DNA from: Argyresthia goedartella | Lineage: Eukaryota; Arthropoda; Insecta; Lepidoptera; Argyresthiidae | Length of the DNA stretch: 64,000 nt | Direction: 5' to 3' | Assembly (NCBI GenBank): GCA_949825045.1 | Contig: OX463829.1 | Coordinates: 806,001-870,000, forward strand | Shown: piece after piece, positions 52,850 to 63,360 of the stretch | How positions within the stretch are numbered: position 1 is the first letter of the stretch | How the letters are laid out: every line of letters starts with the position of its first letter | The notes under the pieces: model-generated | The model's database searches: none | The model's input: only the letters and a program-made list of their open reading frames with translations | What the model was told of the DNA's origin: nothing | Program-made: the position numbers and the translations under genes

Positions 52850-53519
52850 GCGACTTTAGGTAGTTTTATATGTAAACAGATTCTTTGCAATACCGTATAA
52901 ATTTTATTCACACGCTAATCTTGTCGGGCCACGCATTCTTTTTTCATTTTTCTGTGTGTGGTATGTACTTATAGTCTGCATTGCTTAAAATGTCACCATT
53001 TAAATGGCTAGTAATTTGTTATTTCTTGCCACTTCAGTTAACTTCGTGGTAATTTATTTCAAACTTGTGTCGATGATACTTGTCCGATTTTATTTATCAC
53101 CTTCTCTTTAAGTTTCCGTACCCGAAGGTGCCAAACGAGACCCTATAACTAAGCCTCGGCTGTTCGTCTGTCCGCACAGAGTACATTATTAATTAATCTT
53201 GATATAGGGACATCAGTCTGCCTTTACGGCCAGCGCCTCTGGCGGCGAGTGAAAGAACCAAGTTTAACAAAAACATACCTATAACCTACAATCATCAATC
53301 TTCAAATTGAGTTTATATTGATGACCACTTGAGATTATTTGTGTGGACATCATACAAACTTAATTTGGAGAGAGATGATTGTAGACTTCGTTTATTTTCA
53401 TTCATTTTTAGTGAACTTAAATAAAAAATGGGGTGATAATTCAATAACTTTTAATTTATGAGTATCACATTTTATATAATTAAAATCAACATATATTGCA
53501 ATTATAGTTTTACAATAAT
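52850..53519. other. unassigned intronic stretch
   Basis: Nothing recognised apart from a motif (GCCAGCGCCTCTGGCGGCGAG near 53229) that recurs weakly near 54550. Confidence 0.45.
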
Positions 53520-53920
53520 TATACTGGTGGATGCACTGTTGGGATGGCATTCCGAAAAAGAGTGTTGAATGACGCATGATATCTCTCTTCAAAGTGTTTT
53601 TGACATACTCTTCGTCGTTTTAATACCAGTTTCTTCTTAAGAGCCAATACATTTCCCACTATTTTAAAGGTCCATGCCATGACCAGGAACCCGTCAGGAT
53701 CCTTAGCAGGATTGGGGAATGTATGCAGTGATATATATATATGGTCTTCACATGCAAATCGAAAAAAGTACATATAATGGACCGAGTGAATAAAGATAAT
53801 GACTGCTTCAAATCCGTTTTTCAAGACAAGGAAGGTTTGTTTGTCACAAAAGGAGAGGTTCTCATTATGTTGGAGCTCTAAATGAACAGAACCGACAGTG
53901 AAAGGCCCTTCTAATATCAC
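53520..53920 (-). pseudogene. possible THAP-domain remnant (P-element-like)
   Basis: The C-terminal part of a 133-codon frame reads RRRVCQKHFEERYH and LFRNAIPTVHPP, the order C..HF...x..AxPT found at the end of THAP zinc fingers, including those of P-element transposases. The expected N-terminal cysteine pair is not obvious and the upstream half of the frame is unrelated. A decayed transposase remnant is the best guess. Confidence 0.4.
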
Positions 53921-55480
53921 GACACATATTTACGATAGCCTAAGGAACTAGTATCATAACCTAGGTGAGTCTAATCGGTTGGAGTGTAGCTAAGGGGTTC
54001 CGCCCTCTTATCGACACTGATCAAATGTCTGTACTTATACTTCTTGTGGTTACAAGACCACGCTTTACAATAAAGTATCACTTACTAGTTGTATTGCAGT
54101 TAGGAACACAGAATCGTTTCTCATTAATCATTCTTGAGGCATGATTCCAAAAATGAGCGGGTCAGGTCAAAATTATGAGCAAGGGGTCAGTGTTTGAATG
54201 CAGTTGTCGATATCCAAAATCCAGGTCCAGGGGCAATGCAGAAGTTGTTGTAACAAAATCACAGAGAAGCACAATCAGTCAAAGTGACATGACAACTGGA
54301 GTTTCGTTACAGTTGAGTATGCTACGGATAAATATTTTAATTAAAAATATTAACAATCATCAGACTGCAGACAAACAAGATTTTTCATTAATTCCAGCTA
54401 TATTTCAGCTAAAATATTTTGGTAAACATCTCATATGTTCTGTATAAAAAATATTTTGACTTATAAATACGCGTAGAACGGATTGTAATCACCTCTTTTT
54501 ATTATTTTTTATTTTGCTGCTCTGGATACTTTTCTTTCAGCCTGACTCACGACCTCTAGGGAGGAGTGAAAGAACTAATTCTAAAAGCAGAATTTGTATG
54601 TGGAAGAGTTTCTACTGAGTGAATGCACCCTGTCTGTCCGTCTGTCACTGGGCTGTACCGGATCAACCGAAACCGGATCAACCGAATTTTCACAGAGGGT
54701 GTATTTCTAATGCTGCTATAACAACAAATTATGAAATATACCGGTTTTTAAGAATTAAAAGATGTACCCATTCAATAAATATTGATATGAATATTTTCTT
54801 AGCCATTTTGTTTTATTTATTTATCGGTGAAAACTGGACTCTCCCGATCTTATCGGAAAAGATGTTTAATTGCAGGTATTGAGTTTTGTGCTTATTTATT
54901 TGTCTTAATTTTTTAGTAATTACTTAATAATTACTCATTTGAATTACAATAAATAATATTAAGATTTTTATCATATTTAATTTTATTTCTGTAAATCAGT
55001 TACTCATTTTCTATGCACTTCCGTTAACCTGAGGACATAGTTCAATACTTACATACTACATCCACAAAACTCTTTTTAATGTTTCGATGTACGGACTTGA
55101 ATGTAGTCCTACCTAGTATTCAATATTTGATTAAAATTTGAAAAGGTATACTCGTAGAAATGACTCGTTTTAATTTTTTCCGGATGCAATGGTACGGAAC
55201 CTTTTGTGTGCGGGTTCGACGTTCTTCTCGCAATTGACCGGTTTTATTTCGTAATTTACTATTTGGTATTCGGCCGCATATTCCGCAACATTCGGCAGAA
55301 TTCCGAATAATAGAAAAAGTGGCCGAAGAGGCTTATACCGAACAGTTGCTGCATATTCGTTGCATCTGTAATAATTATCCTTTCGCACCCTGCCGATAAG
55401 TAACTTTGTTTAGCGGCTTGTCACATTGTACAGCCTTGAGTGTATAGTTGTGTTGTCTGCGCGTTCGCGCTTGCTTGCAG
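53921..55480. other. unassigned intronic stretch before exon 5
   Basis: Contains a sequence recalling a common lepidopteran repeat (CTGTCTGTCCGTCTGTCACT, 54630-54649) and AT-rich DNA. No coding evidence. The last 50 bases are pyrimidine-rich and end in the exon 5 acceptor. Confidence 0.45.
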
Positions 55481-55583
55481 GACGAGTGCGCGCGCTGGCT
55501 GACGGAGGTCACCGAGGCGGTGGATGCGGGCGCGGGGGACGCGGACACTGACGCACACACGTTCAGCGACGACAACCGTGCAG
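55481..55583 (+). CDS. KANSL3: KANSL3 exon after the hydrolase-like fold
   Basis: Acceptor GCTTGCTTGCAG, donor GTACAC; 103 nt, enters phase 0 and leaves phase 1. Reads DECARWLTEVTEAVDAG and then an acidic stretch ending DDNRA. With the previous exon it forms AIDAALV-DECARWL, matching human KANSL3 MVDRCIQDEIVDFLTGVL just after the hydrolase domain. Confidence 0.85.
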
Positions 55584-55618
55584 GTACACACCCAACAGAA
55601 ATACATGCCCACACGCAC

Positions 55619-55770
55619 GTGGGTAAATGCAATGGGATTAAATTAACGGGTGATGCTACAAACAATGAGTACGCGGGTCTGCGCATGCACGCAAGCACGC
55701 ACGCGCGCAGACCCGCGTACTCATTGTTTGTAGCGTCACCCGTTAATTTAATCTCATTGCACTTACCCAC
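55619..55770. mobile_element. fold-back MITE, 66-bp arms, next to exon 5 donor
   Basis: Arms 55619-55684 and 55705-55770 are inverted copies matching at about 63 of 66 positions around a 20-bp centre. It starts 35 nt after the exon 5 donor. No coding. Confidence 0.9.
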
Positions 55771-56078
55771 TGATAACCACTAGTTCTGACTGTCTTGACA
55801 GATGGCGTTTCTGTTTATCAAACAGCTTCTCAGTTAAACTGAGCATCACACTGAGCTGTTCTAGATGGCGCTATGGCCGCATCTATTCGGCAAATTCTTT
55901 ATCGACACAGCAGTCGATTCTTCATTCTACGTCGCATTCGATTTCGGATCAAGGCCATGGAACGCCTAAATAAGGATAAGGGCCAGAGCGATTTATCAAC
56001 TCGATAACAGATGCCGCCGCTGTGTCAAGAGACGTTTCCTGTAGAAACCTGCATCGCGATAGTTGAATGTATGTGCAG

Positions 56079-56240
56079 AAGCGATGGGCTGTTCGGAGTT
56101 GTTCTGGCCGCTGCCGGTGCCGGCGCGAGCGTCACGCGGTGGCTGCGGTGGCGGAGGCGGCTGGCGGAGGCGCCGGCGCGCGGTGCACTGCGCAGCTTAC
56201 GGCACGTACGGTGGCCGCTCGGATCTGTGGCGCGGGTTCG
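56079..56240 (+). CDS. KANSL3: KANSL3 candidate exon (possibly cassette)
   Basis: GC-rich open stretch with acceptor TGTATGTGCAG and donor GTATGC (alternative donor GTACTA at 56268). It enters and leaves at phase 1, so including or skipping it preserves the frame between 55583 and 60135. It encodes Gly-rich and Arg-rich sequence (GGCGGGGGWRRRRR) and then YGTYGGRSDLWRGFG, with an AKRRPS nuclear-signal-like stretch if the longer form is used. Low-complexity composition limits confidence; KANSL3 C-terminal regions are poorly conserved. Confidence 0.5.
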
Positions 56241-56463
56241 GTATGCGTAGCGCCAAGCGCCGACCCAGTACTAGTATTACTAACTAATTCGGCAGTATTA
56301 TCTCGGGCATCGCGTGAGGGGTGTGTACGACGCGTGCGTATTGGTAATGGAGTCTGGGATCGACGGGATTCAACAGTAAAATGATGCCTGCGAATCGAGT
56401 TAACTTCGTGATAGATTTTTTGCTGAAAATAATGGTAACCTGATTAATCTATTGTATCATATT
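56241..56463. other. intron, no feature
   Basis: Short stretch before MITE-A copy 5. Confidence 0.4.
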
Positions 56464-56893
56464 AGTAGTTTATGTCACTGCTGCATAATGGAGGGCATTA
56501 ATGCCTAATTATGTACAGTTACATACACTAGTTTATCTACACACATATCATAAGCTCTCTTTGATGTGTTCAGGAACCGCATGTTTGACCGACATTGTGG
56601 CTCTGCAATTGTTTAACTTGTTCTGTAGTTACCAACTTCACGCAGACGGGCGTCGGCGTTCGAAATTTGAATGTCAGTAGCAACTTCACAAACAAACTAG
56701 GGACGGCACGCGGGTGGGCGTCGGCGTTCGAAATTTGAATGTCATTATATGTAGAAAAACTACACATAATGACCATAATGTGTAGTTTTCCAGATACGAA
56801 ACGAGTTTTTACCAAGTAGTTTAACATAATGCTGATCCTAACGTGAGTTTTTAAACGCAGTAAAGAGGGTTTATGATACGTGTGTAGATAAAA
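56464..56893. mobile_element. MITE-A copy 5 (most complete)
   Basis: Contains the leader (AGTAGTTTATGTCAC), the inner inverted end TTTATCTACACACATATC, two GC-rich 35-bp repeats, a palindrome (CTACACATAATGACCATAATGTGTAG in two halves) and the right end GTGTGTAGATAAA. Confidence 0.75.
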
Positions 56894-57200
56894 GTAATGT
56901 TTAATGTGGTATAGATCAATTAGAGTTACGGCATCAGGTTAAGTGAAATTGGAATTTAATGTAACATCGCGAACACTTATCCCCCACGCGATATAGTTCC
57001 CTGGCCCACTGATTTTCCGGAACCAGACTAGTGTAATGTAATATGTAATGTAATGTAAAATGCGAATTTCGTGCAGTGTGGAGGACATCCTAGCTCTCGG
57101 GATGGTCAGGACTCAGTATATCACGTCGTAGTGGGTCCTAATCGAGCTGGTTTGTCGTCGACATGTAGAACTAAGATGTACATTCAGATTTGGTGACGGT
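56894..57200. other. intron, no feature
   Basis: A TGTAATGTAATATGTAATG simple repeat lies near 57031-57055. Otherwise nothing recognised. Confidence 0.45.
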
Positions 57201-57204
57201 TTAA

Positions 57205-59590
57205 CCCATTTAGACCGATATTTTTTTTTTTCAAAAACCTTGATTTTATCAACAAAATCGTGTTAGGGGAAGCCTATGTTTACAGTAAAAATATTAAAAA
57301 AATATATCTGTGAGTGGGGGGCCTAGAGGGGGGTGTACCATATATGGTACAGTAGGACAATAGACATGCAAAAAATATGAGTTCCATGAAAAAGTTTTAT
57401 TTACTTTCTTGTGTGATAAATAACAAAACATTCCACATGTAAACCAATATCACACTTGATACACCTTGTAGGACATTGTTTGTGGCATTGTCCACACCTG
57501 GTTCGTTTTTCTTGCTTAGTGACAAGGTGGTCTTTGCCGTCATATCGAGAGTCATGGGTTACAGAAGATGGCCGACTAGGTCCTGGCTTCTCGCGTTGTT
57601 TATTGCCATCAATTATAGAATTTGCAATTCGACGTCGGAAGTTTAGGAGATCCATATTGCCACCATTGTGTCTATAGAGCAACCAAGCATTTTGTACAGA
57701 CATATCAACGCAATGAAGAATCAGAGGCATGTACCACTTTTTTCCTCGAATGCTAGTGCGAAGTGCAGATATGTTTTGGTCCGATAAATCTACTCCACCC
57801 ATGTTTTTATTGTATTGATGGATAAGATGGGGTTGAGACACAGATATTTTCTTTTTCAGTTGCTGGGAATATCTTTCAGTTTTGTGGACAGGATTTATAC
57901 CAACTGCATTTGAACATACTGAGACAATACTGTTATCATGCCATTTGCAAATTATGACATCATCAGACACACGATAATCGTAAAAGCCTCTTTCTTTGTT
58001 TTTCGCTTCTTTGTTGCCCAATAAAGGGCATTTTGCACACCTGTTTTCCCTCACAGTCCCTGTTATACGAAAACCCCTCTCAGTCAGCTCGTGGATCAAA
58101 GGTAAGCTTGTAAAGAAATTATCTATAAAAAGATGATAGTCTTTACCATATCCCAACTGCGCTAATTGATCTGCATACGTCAAAACTACACTTGCACCGA
58201 GACCAAGCTGAGAGTAACGGGCATTCGCAAATGTAGACGCGCCTTGATATGGCTCAAACCATGCAATGTAACCTCCTGAAGTAGCACCAACCCATAGTTT
58301 ATATCCATACCGTATAGGCTTTCCACGAATAAATTGCTTGCAGCCATGACGACCAAAATATGGCACCATAGCCTCGTCGATGCTATGGTTCTCCTTATGC
58401 GGACAATTCTCAAGGAACTTTGCAGCTAAGAGTTTTAGTAGCGGACGAACTTTTGCAAATTTATCCGATCCATCTAAATTCAGATTATCAGCCACATGAA
58501 TGTTGGCATATACATACGCGAATCTATCTCTAGACAGTGCTGTAGCAATCAAGCAGTTTCTGGAATCTGGTGCATTTTCCCAGTACATTCTTCTTCTGTT
58601 GACTTGAGAGTAGCCACTGACCAGCAAAATTCCGACCAAACACTTGATTTCTTCAATTTTGACGTCAGCAGCAAGAAGTTTTCGTGCTAAATATCTATTG
58701 GTCTCAATAGTTAGCAACTCAAACACGTCATCAGAAAAAAACAAAGAAAACCATTCTATTGGAGTTCTTTCAAGAGAAACATGATACAGAGGTTTCCAAG
58801 TGGTAAGTCTTGGTTGTAAGTCTCATTTTCTCCAGCTATATTTCATGGAACGTTTTTGCAAGGGTTCGTGTGTTTCTTCACTATCCTGTCCTTCAAGTTG
58901 TTGCCCTTGATCATCAGGTTCCCGTTCTTCTGGAGATGCAGCAAGCTCAGCTGGTGCTCGAAGCAAACTAGGAGGCAGGTTATTTATGTTGACGTTATCT
59001 TCTTCGCCAGAGTCTTCATCAGTCTGATTATCATTGGCTGTGTTAGGTGGCAGTAAAAAAATATCATAATCTTGCCCTTGGTTGCTAGTATCATCATCTT
59101 CCTCAAGGATTGTTGCAATATCGTGCAGAGTCAATGGTCTGAAACAATAAACAAAATAAATATAAACAATTTTCAACTTAAATTTTGTCGCATATTTTGC
59201 TCATATATGAACCTACTGTACCATATAGGGTACACCTAGTTTATGGTTCAGCATACTGTACAAAACTAACAAAAGAAAGATTTTGTTAGAGGCATGACAT
59301 CTATTGTACCCTAATCATCAGAACAATGCATAGAAACAATAGAATTTTGAATAATTACGATAGTACTTACCTTCTTGATGACATCGTGAATATTTTTCTA
59401 TGTTTTTGCCGGATAATATCCAAAATATAATGCAATCCACTCGCACAAACGTATTTATAATATTTTATACGCTAAGCTAACTGTCTAAACTGATTGTCAC
59501 AATCGTTATAAAATATTTGAAATATGTGGGTATCCCGAAATATTTTTACAAAGTTACTGTACCACATATGGTACGGTAGGTCTAAATGGG
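57205..59590 (-). mobile_element. piggyBac transposon, nearly intact
   Basis: The ends CCCATTTAGACC and GGTCTAAATGGG are inverted, flanked by TTAA on both sides (57201-57204 and 59591-59594), the piggyBac target. Subterminal palindromic motifs (GTACCATATATGGTAC and variants) occur near both ends. One transposase gene lies inside on the minus strand. Confidence 0.95.
57401..59384 (-). pseudogene. piggyBac transposase, one in-frame stop
   Basis: Start ATG at 59384: exon 1 (59371-59384) encodes MSSR and part of the next codon, donor GTAAGT; exon 2 begins at 59138 after TTGTTTCAG. After splicing the protein begins SSRRPLTLHDIATIL and has an acidic N-terminus. A TGA at 58823-58825 interrupts it, and the same frame is open to the end (57401). 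The catalytic core motifs are present: SIDEAMVPYFG, HLFIDNFFTSLP and NMGGVDLSDQ, each with a DDD-type Asp. The C-terminal Cys/His zinc region (CGQCHKQCPTRCIKCD) is complete. A single nonsense mutation is the only lesion seen. Confidence 0.93.
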
Positions 59591-59594
59591 TTAA

Positions 59595-60134
59595 TAGGAA
59601 TGTAGATTAGATGTATCTTAATATTCAACATTATGTACCTACTTGTGGATGTAGACTCGTGGATATCACCACCCTTTTAGTAGACAGAGCAATGTATCCT
59701 AGTATTTACCATGGATTTATTTTCAACATAAAATATTTTTACTGTAAAATATGATGTACGGAACATATCTTAAATAAGAGGGTGTCTATCGACCTTTTAA
59801 AATGTATTGTAAGCTGTATTTAGTGGGTATTTGTTTTTGAAATCGTAATTTACAATATGTATAGTAAAACAATGTTATTCTCCGTTAATCCAAGAAATTA
59901 TTCTATACAGATATCTCCTCATACAGATCATAATTGGACCAAGGGACCAGGAGTTTAAGCGTTTTTTCAGGCTCTATTTCACATCAAAGAATCACGGACA
60001 GCTTCAGCTCTGACTGCCTCCTGTCAGCCGAAAACTGCAAATTAGAAACAGAATTTCTGCAATCCTCAACCTGTTTATTCGGATTCAGCGAAATCAAAAT
60101 AGTTCGCATTTGCTGCTAGTAACATGCCCCGCAG
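59595..60134. other. intron before the last recognised exon
   Basis: No element or frame of note; ends in the acceptor CCCCGCAG. Confidence 0.5.
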
Positions 60135-60269
60135 GTGTGGCGATGGACGAGGAGTACGCGCACCTGCCCCCCGCAGCCCCCGCCAACCCCGCAGGCCCCG
60201 CCAACCCCGCAGCCCCCGCCAACTCCGCAGGCCCCGCCGCAAGCAACACGCGTATCCTGGAGATAGCAG
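60135..60269 (+). CDS. KANSL3: KANSL3 exon, Pro-Ala rich (3' boundary uncertain)
   Basis: The acceptor ATGCCCCGCAG fits phase 1 from the earlier exons. Reads VAMDEEYAHLPPAAP, an imperfect repeat of PAGPANPAAPANSAGPA units, and NTRILEIAG. No GT donor follows immediately; AGCAG-GCGAGT at 60265-60275 would be a GC donor. Alternatively the frame reads on to a stop at 60349, giving a terminal exon. Most of the C-terminal region expected for KANSL3 is not found in the window. Confidence 0.6.
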
Positions 60270-60349
60270 GCGAGTCTCACGCACTCATACACAGAACACA
60301 CAGATCTAACCTTACTGCAGTAGCCAGTCTACGCACGAACCGTCAATAA

Positions 60350-61064
60350 GGAGCACGTCATATTTCGGCGTTTGTTGCGTGGTCGAGGAATACAATGACG
60401 AAAAGCATCTGGTCCGGTCATCGACCTCTTGATGTTTTTTGACCTTTCTACAGTGATTTAATGATTTCATAACTTAATGTTTCTGGCAACAATTCTTGTT
60501 TTATGTAATGTTATAGTTGATATGAGTAAACTAATTCGAGATCGCTGATTTCAATCTATCAATTCAATATCTCCGTTTTGTTGTATCAGCTCTAGTTTTT
60601 TAATTATATCTACTTTCTTCGAGCAAAATTAGGCGTACCTCCACATATTTTGGATTTTCTAAAAACTCAAAGCAAGCATATTTGTTGACATTGATGATGG
60701 TTATATTGGTCATCGATCGTAATCACTGCAGTTAAATGGCAGACGTTGATGATAATAATGGATGGGATTATTTCGTTTAGGGCATTTCGATATTATTGTG
60801 TCACAACGAAGGATGTCGATTTCCTTGAAATGCCCAAGAGGAACAATTATCATGCTTTCTATTATTTTTTCACGTGGAATTATAGACGTTGGAGTCGTGC
60901 ACTAATTTAGCCATCACCGGTATCATCGCCAGCTTTGAGTTTTCTCGAACATCCGTAATGTATGCATGTACGCTCGAGTTGGCTCGAAGGAAGTAGACCT
61001 ATAATAAAGCAGCGACCTCGAATTAGCAAACAACAGCCATAAGATTATATTCAATAGTCAAAGT
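60350..61064. other. unassigned stretch
   Basis: AT-rich, no gene or repeat recognised. Confidence 0.5.
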
Positions 61065-61790
61065 ACTTTATTACTGTAGATATTTACATATACTTAGCAA
61101 ACGTCATTTTTTGCCTCTTCTCTACATTGGACCACTGTGGGAGAAGAAGGGCGTAGAAACTCCCACAGATTTATTTTTAGATCTCTTTTAAAAATAGGTT
61201 GAGCTTAACTAATACAAATATGAAAAATTTAATTGTTATGATTAATAAGCAGGAATAAATATTACAAAATTATTAACAGCAAGGTCTGTGTTGAGCCAGA
61301 TTAACCCCATACAGTCCTGTCATTTAAGTAATCTTGAACATTGTAATATCCCTTTTTCGACAAAGTCGCTTTAACATGCTTTTTAAATTGCTCAAATGGC
61401 AATTTCAAAATCTCCAGAGGTATCTTATTGTAGTAGAGAATGCACTGACCCTTGAAAGAATTGCTAACCTTCGCGAGTCTAAAAAGGGGCGCACATAGTC
61501 TGTGATTATTTCTTAGGTTAACATTACAGCTATCGCTAAGTTTGGAAAATGTTGTAAGGTTCTTGCGTACATACATTATATTTTCGAAAATAAATTGACT
61601 AGCTACTGTTAGTATGTCAATTTCTTTAAAAAGCTCTCTTAAGGAGTCTGTTCGTTTTAAATTATAAATTGCTCGAATAGCTCTTTCCTGTAAAATAAAA
61701 ATAGTTTGAATATCCGCTGCTTTCCCCCACAAAAAATACCAAACCAAGATACCAAGAAACCAAGATACCAATTAAACAAAACAGTAGAAT
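61065..61790 (-). mobile_element. LINE-D copy 3, 3' end with open C-terminal frame
   Basis: The minus frame 61771-61301 (156 codons) reads ADIQTIFILQERAIRAIYNL, SLRELFKEIDILTVASQF, YNKIPLEILKLPFEQFKK and KKGYYNVQDYLND. A 3' UTR follows to 61065. 5'-truncated. It has the single-copy arrangement where copy 1 has three tandem units. Confidence 0.87.
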
Positions 61791-62261
61791 TTTGTCTACT
61801 AGTGATAATGGAACGAGTGAGCCAAGCAAGGGTCTCCGTTACAGGATTGAGCAAAAATGCTTTCGTGTTTCCGGATGTTTGTCCGGATGTTATCATCTAC
61901 AGGCCGTCTTTCTTAACTGATTATCTTGAATATTAGCAACCATGTTCGATAATTTAATAGTTTTGTTGGTCTATTCGGTTTTTGGAATTTTTTCAAAATG
62001 GTGTGGTCTTGTGGTTTTAAAATTTCAAAAAACCGCTACAGTCCAAACAGCTTGCAGATTTTAACAGATACGGTGTTGTTGGATTTGTAGAGACCGTGAG
62101 AGTAACAGGTAATATAATTTTAGAAAAAAGTCAAAAGGTTGGGTTAAGACAGCAAATAGTAGATTGTACAACAAGAGCATAAAACACGCCATTTCAGCCG
62201 AGACGTTGATATCCATCCGAGCCGCAGACAAGGGTGGATAGTTAAGTCGAGGCGGGGGGGT
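61791..62261. other. unassigned stretch
   Basis: No frame of note; GGTGGATAGTTAAGTCGAGG and similar sequences were not recognised. Confidence 0.45.
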
Positions 62262-62851
62262 CTCACTCAATAGTTTAGGTACGTTGGACCGGCCAACCCG
62301 CCCGACGGGAATTCAGTTATGATGCCGCTCGCTTGGCTCGCAGTCGCCTCGCGCGCTAACCGCTTCTCATAAGCAACTTTTCTGTCATTTTTGCAACAAT
62401 AATGATTTAATAACTAACATTTTAAGGTGTCTAAAGAAATTGTTCACAAATAAAATTCGATTCCTTTTTAATTGAATATCTTTTTGTTTAACTAAAAGTA
62501 AACACTTTAGACCCAGTATAAAACAAATTACAATTACGTAAGTAAGAAGGTAGGTACCTCTACCTAGCCTTAGAATTTGCCAATAGCCTGAATAAGTACT
62601 AATATAACACCTCTCTTACACACAGTGGACTAAAATTCACAAACACAAATCGCACGTAGGTAACTCTAGCGTGATCAAGCGAGACAGGAGTTAACAGGAC
62701 GACCTTGTGATGTCAGAGTAAATCTAGCAATCTAGCCTGCACGGGCGGGACAACCGAATCTGTAGGTGCTTAGCGATTGTTGTACGTAGCGCAGGTGCGA
62801 GCTAGATTGCGCGTTTTTGTCGCGCAGCGAAAGTAGCTATTTATTTAAGTG
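62262..62851. repeat. dispersed repeat R, copy 2
   Basis: Matches 47930-48581 in the same orientation with scattered substitutions and indels. Confidence 0.75.
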
Positions 62852-62984
62852 TATTTGCGCAGTAATCTTTCTGTAGTACTATTAAGTATTCTGTGGTCGT
62901 GGGTAAAATGGGGTTTATGACTGAGTTACGCATTGTTAATACATTGTCTGAAGGTATTTTTACGCTATCACTGTTGAATTTTCC

Positions 62985-63025
62985 CGCAATCGAAGTGAAA
63001 AGCCCTTCTTTTCACTTCGATTGCG
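62985..63025. repeat. perfect hairpin, 18-bp arms
   Basis: CGCAATCGAAGTGAAAAG and its inverse around a 5-base loop. Purpose unknown. Confidence 0.9.
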
Positions 63026-63169
63026 AGAAAGAAAATTAAACATGAATAGCACAAAAATTTAAACTTAATGAACCCCATAACATAATCAGCCAAACATAAT
63101 AAAACATTAGGTAGGTGCCTAATTATAAGTACATAATAATTAGGGTGCAATGAACTGGTTTAATGCCAG

Positions 63170-63360
63170 ATATCGGTGTCTTGTAAAAAGTCATTAATTT
63201 TGCAGTTGGCCTTTGTGCATAAAGTGTGCTTTATACTTTTTTTTAATCGAGCTTCAGTAAAGTTTTGTGTTTCTTGCGGAATTTTATTGTAGAAGCGTAC
63301 ACAGTGTCCCATAAAAGAACTACTAACATTTGTGAGTGTGAAGTCTGAACATTGGAAAAC
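63170..63360 (-). pseudogene. LINE C-terminal fragment
   Basis: Reads SFMGHCVRFYNKIPQETQNF, LKKSIKHTLCTKANCK and INDFLQDTDIWH then stop, the usual C-terminus (FYNKIP..., K..Y..DxxW) of Jockey-group ORF2. Confidence 0.7.

Noticed and set aside
55375..55783. Open frames on both strands over exon 5 and the adjacent hairpin
   Set aside because: The hairpin produces mirrored translations; only the 103-nt exon has splice support and KANSL3 continuity.
60075..60284. Minus-strand Gly/Arg-rich repeat proteins opposite the Pro-Ala exon
   Set aside because: Antisense shadows of the Pro-Ala repeat; no evidence of transcription or a domain.
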